Shown: positions 5,114 through 6,823 of the stretch, one piece after another
Layout of the letters: each line of letters starts with the position of its first letter
Position numbering within the stretch: position 1 is the stretch's first letter
NCBI GenBank assembly: GCA_021852225.1
Contig: JAJZOA010000290.1
Coordinates: 1 to 6,823 of the forward strand
DNA: 6,823 bases
Direction: 5' to 3'
DNA from: Planctomycetota bacterium
Lineage (GTDB): Bacteria > Planctomycetota > Phycisphaerae > WQYP01
The notes under the pieces: generated by a model
Told to the model about the DNA's origin: nothing
The model's input: only the letters and a program-made list of their open reading frames with translations
Database searches by the model: none
Made by a program: the position numbers and the translations under genes

Positions 5114-5683
5114 TCAGACATTCAGGTGCGCGGCCAGCGCCGCAATCAGAGTTTCAGGCTCGCTCATCCGGCCTGCTCCAATCGTGCGACAGGCCTGCCA
5201 GCCGCTCTCCGGCCCTATAAAAGTCATGCCGCGGTCAGCAAGTGTGCGGACATTGGCCTGAGTTGCCGGATTATTCCACATGGCTTCATTCATGGCCGGA
5301 GCCAGCACAATGCGTTGTGGGCTTGCCGCCACCAGCACAGTGCTTACCAGGTCATCACCTATGCCATGGGACAGCTTGGCCAGAATATTGGCCGTTGCCG
5401 GTGCCACAAGGATAAGGGTGGATCGCTGGGCCAGATTGATATGTTGCGGGTCACTTGCTTCGGATATTTCCCACAATTCACCAATGACCGGTCGGCCCGA
5501 CAGGGCCTCAAATGTCATTGGCCCAACAAACCGTCTGGCTTCGGCGGTCATCGCGACGCGCACCGCCACGTTGCGCTGTGAAAAGTAACTCACAACGTGA
5601 CACACTTTATAGGCGGCTATTCCGCCGCATACGCAGACAAGCAGCGAAACGCCCGGCGCAGAACTTTCAGGTGCCGCGTTCAT
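5114..5683 (-). CDS. coaC: Phosphopantothenoylcysteine decarboxylase (CoaC-only flavoprotein)
   Basis: This FMN-dependent cytoplasmic enzyme decarboxylates 4'-phosphopantothenoylcysteine to 4'-phosphopantetheine in coenzyme A synthesis. The 189 residues cover only the flavoprotein domain: CVCGGIAAYK (17-26) for flavin binding, HINLA with catalytic His81, LVAPATANILAKLSHGIGDD (92-111), APAMNEAMW (128-136) with Asn132, and GWQACRTIGAGRM (161-173) with the active-site Cys165. These correspond to His75, Asn125 and Cys158 of the E. coli bifunctional enzyme. The CoaB ligase half, normally fused in most bacteria, is absent, and no CoaB appears downstream in this window. The ATG at 5683 has AAGGA (5698-5694) 10 nt upstream. 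It is 67 nt from rpoZ and is probably the last gene of the cluster. Confidence 0.92.
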   Translation of the reverse strand: MNAAPESSAPGVSLLVCVCGGIAAYKVCHVVSYFSQRNVAVRVAMTAEARRFVGPMTFEALSGRPVIGELWEISEASDPQHINLAQRSTLILVAPATANILAKLSHGIGDDLVSTVLVAASPQRIVLAPAMNEAMWNNPATQANVRTLADRGMTFIGPESGWQACRTIGAGRMSEPETLIAALAAHLNV

Positions 5684-5750
5684 GATGGCGAATTCCTTAT
5701 GCGCGGATAACCGATCAGATGGAATAAGAATTCACCGGGCTATGCTCCGG

Positions 5751-5993
5751 TTAATTCTTGCGGCCCAGCGCCTCGTCGGGCCGGGTGATGTTAGGGGATT
5801 TATCGTAGTCGATGCCGACTTTTCCCTGCAGCACTTCGTCAATAACGACTTCTAAATCCGTGCGGCCGCGGCGTTCCACCAGCGGGCGGGCGCCGTTCAA
5901 AATTTCAACCCAGCGCTTCTGCACTAAAGCGCAAAGTTTAAATCGGCCGCCAAGTTTATGAACAATGTCATCGCTTTTGATTGCTTCAATCAT
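5751..5993 (-). CDS. rpoZ: RNA polymerase omega subunit
   Basis: Omega is a small subunit that helps fold and hold the beta-prime subunit of RNA polymerase. The 80-residue product has the family core: SDDIVHKLGGRFKLCALVQK (7-26) followed by R(W)VEILNGARPLV, then LEVVIDEVLQGKV (47-59). This corresponds to the helical region containing the NRF.L...A.RAR pattern of other omegas. The C-terminal tail after about residue 60 is short and polar. The ATG at 5993 is preceded by AGGAG (6008-6004) at 10 nt. It lies 27 nt after gmk and before coaC, the classic gmk-rpoZ-coaBC order, which strengthens the call for a protein this small. Confidence 0.9.
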   Translation of the reverse strand: MIEAIKSDDIVHKLGGRFKLCALVQKRWVEILNGARPLVERRGRTDLEVVIDEVLQGKVGIDYDKSPNITRPDEALGRKN

Positions 5994-6020
5994 GGGTTAA
6001 AAACTCCTGTCGTTTAGGGT

Positions 6021-6638
6021 TTATGTACGGCCGTTCCGCATTGTATCCAGCCTTCCCTGCTGATACCCTTGCACAAAGCCGGTCAGCAGGTGAATCGTCG
6101 GGACAAGGGCATCATTGACCACCATCAGGCGGTAAGCCCCCGAAGCCTTAGCCGTTCTTATTTCGCGGCGCGCCTCGGAAATGCGCTTTTCAATGGCTGC
6201 CGGATCGTCGCGGCCACGGGATTCCAGCCTTCGCACAAGTTCCCCCGGATTGGGAGGCAATATAAAAATTCCGACGGCCTGCGGAAACAGGTCAAACACC
6301 TGCAAACCGCCCTGGACATCAATTTCCAGTAGCACAATTTTGCCCGCGGCCAAGGCTTTAAGCACGGGTGCTTTCAGCGTGCCGTACCAAAACCCGAATA
6401 CATTAGCATACTCAAGAAACTCCTTGCGGGCAATGCGCTTCTTGAAATTATTCTCATTTACGAAAAGATACTTCTTGCCAAATTTGTCCTGGGGCTTGCC
6501 CTGGCGGGTGGTCGCGGAGACCGCAAACTGCGCCGGCAGCACTTTGGCCAATTGCCGGCAAATAGTCGATTTGCCGACTCCGGACGGGCCGGATACAAAA
6601 AGCAGAAGTCCTGGAGATTTTTGGTGTTTTCGTTTCAT
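6021..6638 (-). CDS. gmk: Guanylate kinase
   Basis: Guanylate kinase transfers phosphate from ATP to GMP, giving GDP for GTP synthesis, in the cytoplasm. The 205-residue product has a P-loop GPSGVGKST (17-25), SATTR (41-45), FLEYANVFGFWYGT (74-87) with Glu76, Tyr85 and Thr87 for GMP, LLEIDVQGG (103-111) with the magnesium-site Asp107, and the lid RLESRGRD with Arg137 and Arg141. The GMP-binding loop after TTR is unusual: where the family has R-x-G-E, this protein has Lys48, Gln50 and Asp51, although the segment aligns without gaps and Tyr57 is kept. I prefer the ATG at 6638; in-frame GTG codons at 6650 and 6647 would add up to four residues. It starts 24 nt after the yicC stop and 27 nt separate it from rpoZ. 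Confidence 0.93.
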   Translation of the reverse strand: MKRKHQKSPGLLLFVSGPSGVGKSTICRQLAKVLPAQFAVSATTRQGKPQDKFGKKYLFVNENNFKKRIARKEFLEYANVFGFWYGTLKAPVLKALAAGKIVLLEIDVQGGLQVFDLFPQAVGIFILPPNPGELVRRLESRGRDDPAAIEKRISEARREIRTAKASGAYRLMVVNDALVPTIHLLTGFVQGYQQGRLDTMRNGRT

Positions 6639-6662
6639 ATTTTTCACCACTCGGGCCGCGGT

Positions 6663-6823
6663 CTATTCCACATTCTGAATCTGTTCCTTGATCCGGTCAA
6701 TCGTGCCTTTAATTTGCACGGTAAGCCGGGCAATCTGGCCGTCGCCGCACTTGCTGCCAATCGTATTGGTCTCCCGAAGCATTTCCTGGGCAATAAAATC
6801 CAGCGTGCGGCCAACCTGATTTC
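6663..6823 (-). CDS. yicC: YicC-family endoribonuclease (C-terminal fragment)
   Basis: The gene enters from the right edge and stops at TAG (6665-6663), giving 52 whole codons. The sequence opens NQVGRTLDFIAQEMLRETNT and continues IGSKCGDGQIARLTVQIKG, ending KEQIQNVE. This is the near-invariant YicC C-terminus (the DUF1732 region), in which a G..LDF..QEM.RE.NTIGSK block and a terminal E(Q)VQN(I/V)E are standard. YicC proteins are ring-forming RNA-binding endoribonucleases implicated in RNA turnover. Only the last sixth or so of a protein usually about 290 residues long is visible. It is the first gene of the visible yicC-gmk-rpoZ-coaC cluster; its promoter lies outside the window. Confidence 0.92.
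   Translation of the reverse strand, partial: NQVGRTLDFIAQEMLRETNTIGSKCGDGQIARLTVQIKGTIDRIKEQIQNVE

Noticed and set aside
1..6823. CRISPR arrays, tRNA, rRNA, toxin-antitoxin or phage-defence modules.
   Set aside because: No regularly spaced repeats, no tRNA-like cloverleaf, and no small paired genes of that kind were seen. The identifiable genes are housekeeping, regulatory or metabolic.

Overview
The window reads as ordinary chromosomal DNA from a PVC-group bacterium, most likely a planctomycete. The main lineage clue is a small basic protein (minus strand, start 4866) that matches the short lysine/arginine-rich family known to me only from Planctomycetes, Verrucomicrobia and Chlamydiae. 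A split, CoaC-only pantothenate-pathway flavoprotein fits that assignment. The lineage call is inference from gene content, not from a marker tree.

Layout, left to right. Bases 1-154 (+) are the C-terminal end of a Nudix hydrolase. Bases 155-450 hold no gene, only weak hairpins and one strong 10-bp stem-loop. Bases 451-978 (-) contain the C-terminal relic of an ISKra4-like transposase. Two plus-strand genes follow: a RbsD/FucU-type sugar mutarotase (1017-1460) and shikimate kinase aroK (1570-2079). aroK converges on a long minus-strand block, read here from right to left: yicC (partial), gmk, rpoZ and coaC form a tight housekeeping cluster that ends in a probable terminator (5041-5080). The PVC small basic protein comes next with its own sigma-70-like promoter (4929-4957). 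It is followed by a membrane-anchored single-HKD phospholipase D-like nuclease, a DtxR-family metal-dependent repressor, and a beta-hydroxyacid dehydrogenase.

How the genes work together. yicC-gmk-rpoZ-coaC is a widely conserved neighbourhood combining RNA decay, nucleotide supply, transcription and coenzyme A synthesis. aroK belongs to aromatic amino-acid and chorismate synthesis. The DtxR regulator and the dehydrogenase are 53 nt apart and probably co-transcribed. A 9-1-9 palindrome upstream of the regulator is a candidate operator.

I find no convincing undescribed multi-gene system. The best leads are the palindrome upstream of the DtxR gene, the alanine-rich tail on the PVC small basic protein, a hairpin overlapping the nuclease ribosome-binding site, the divergent GMP-binding loop of guanylate kinase, and coaC lacking coaB.
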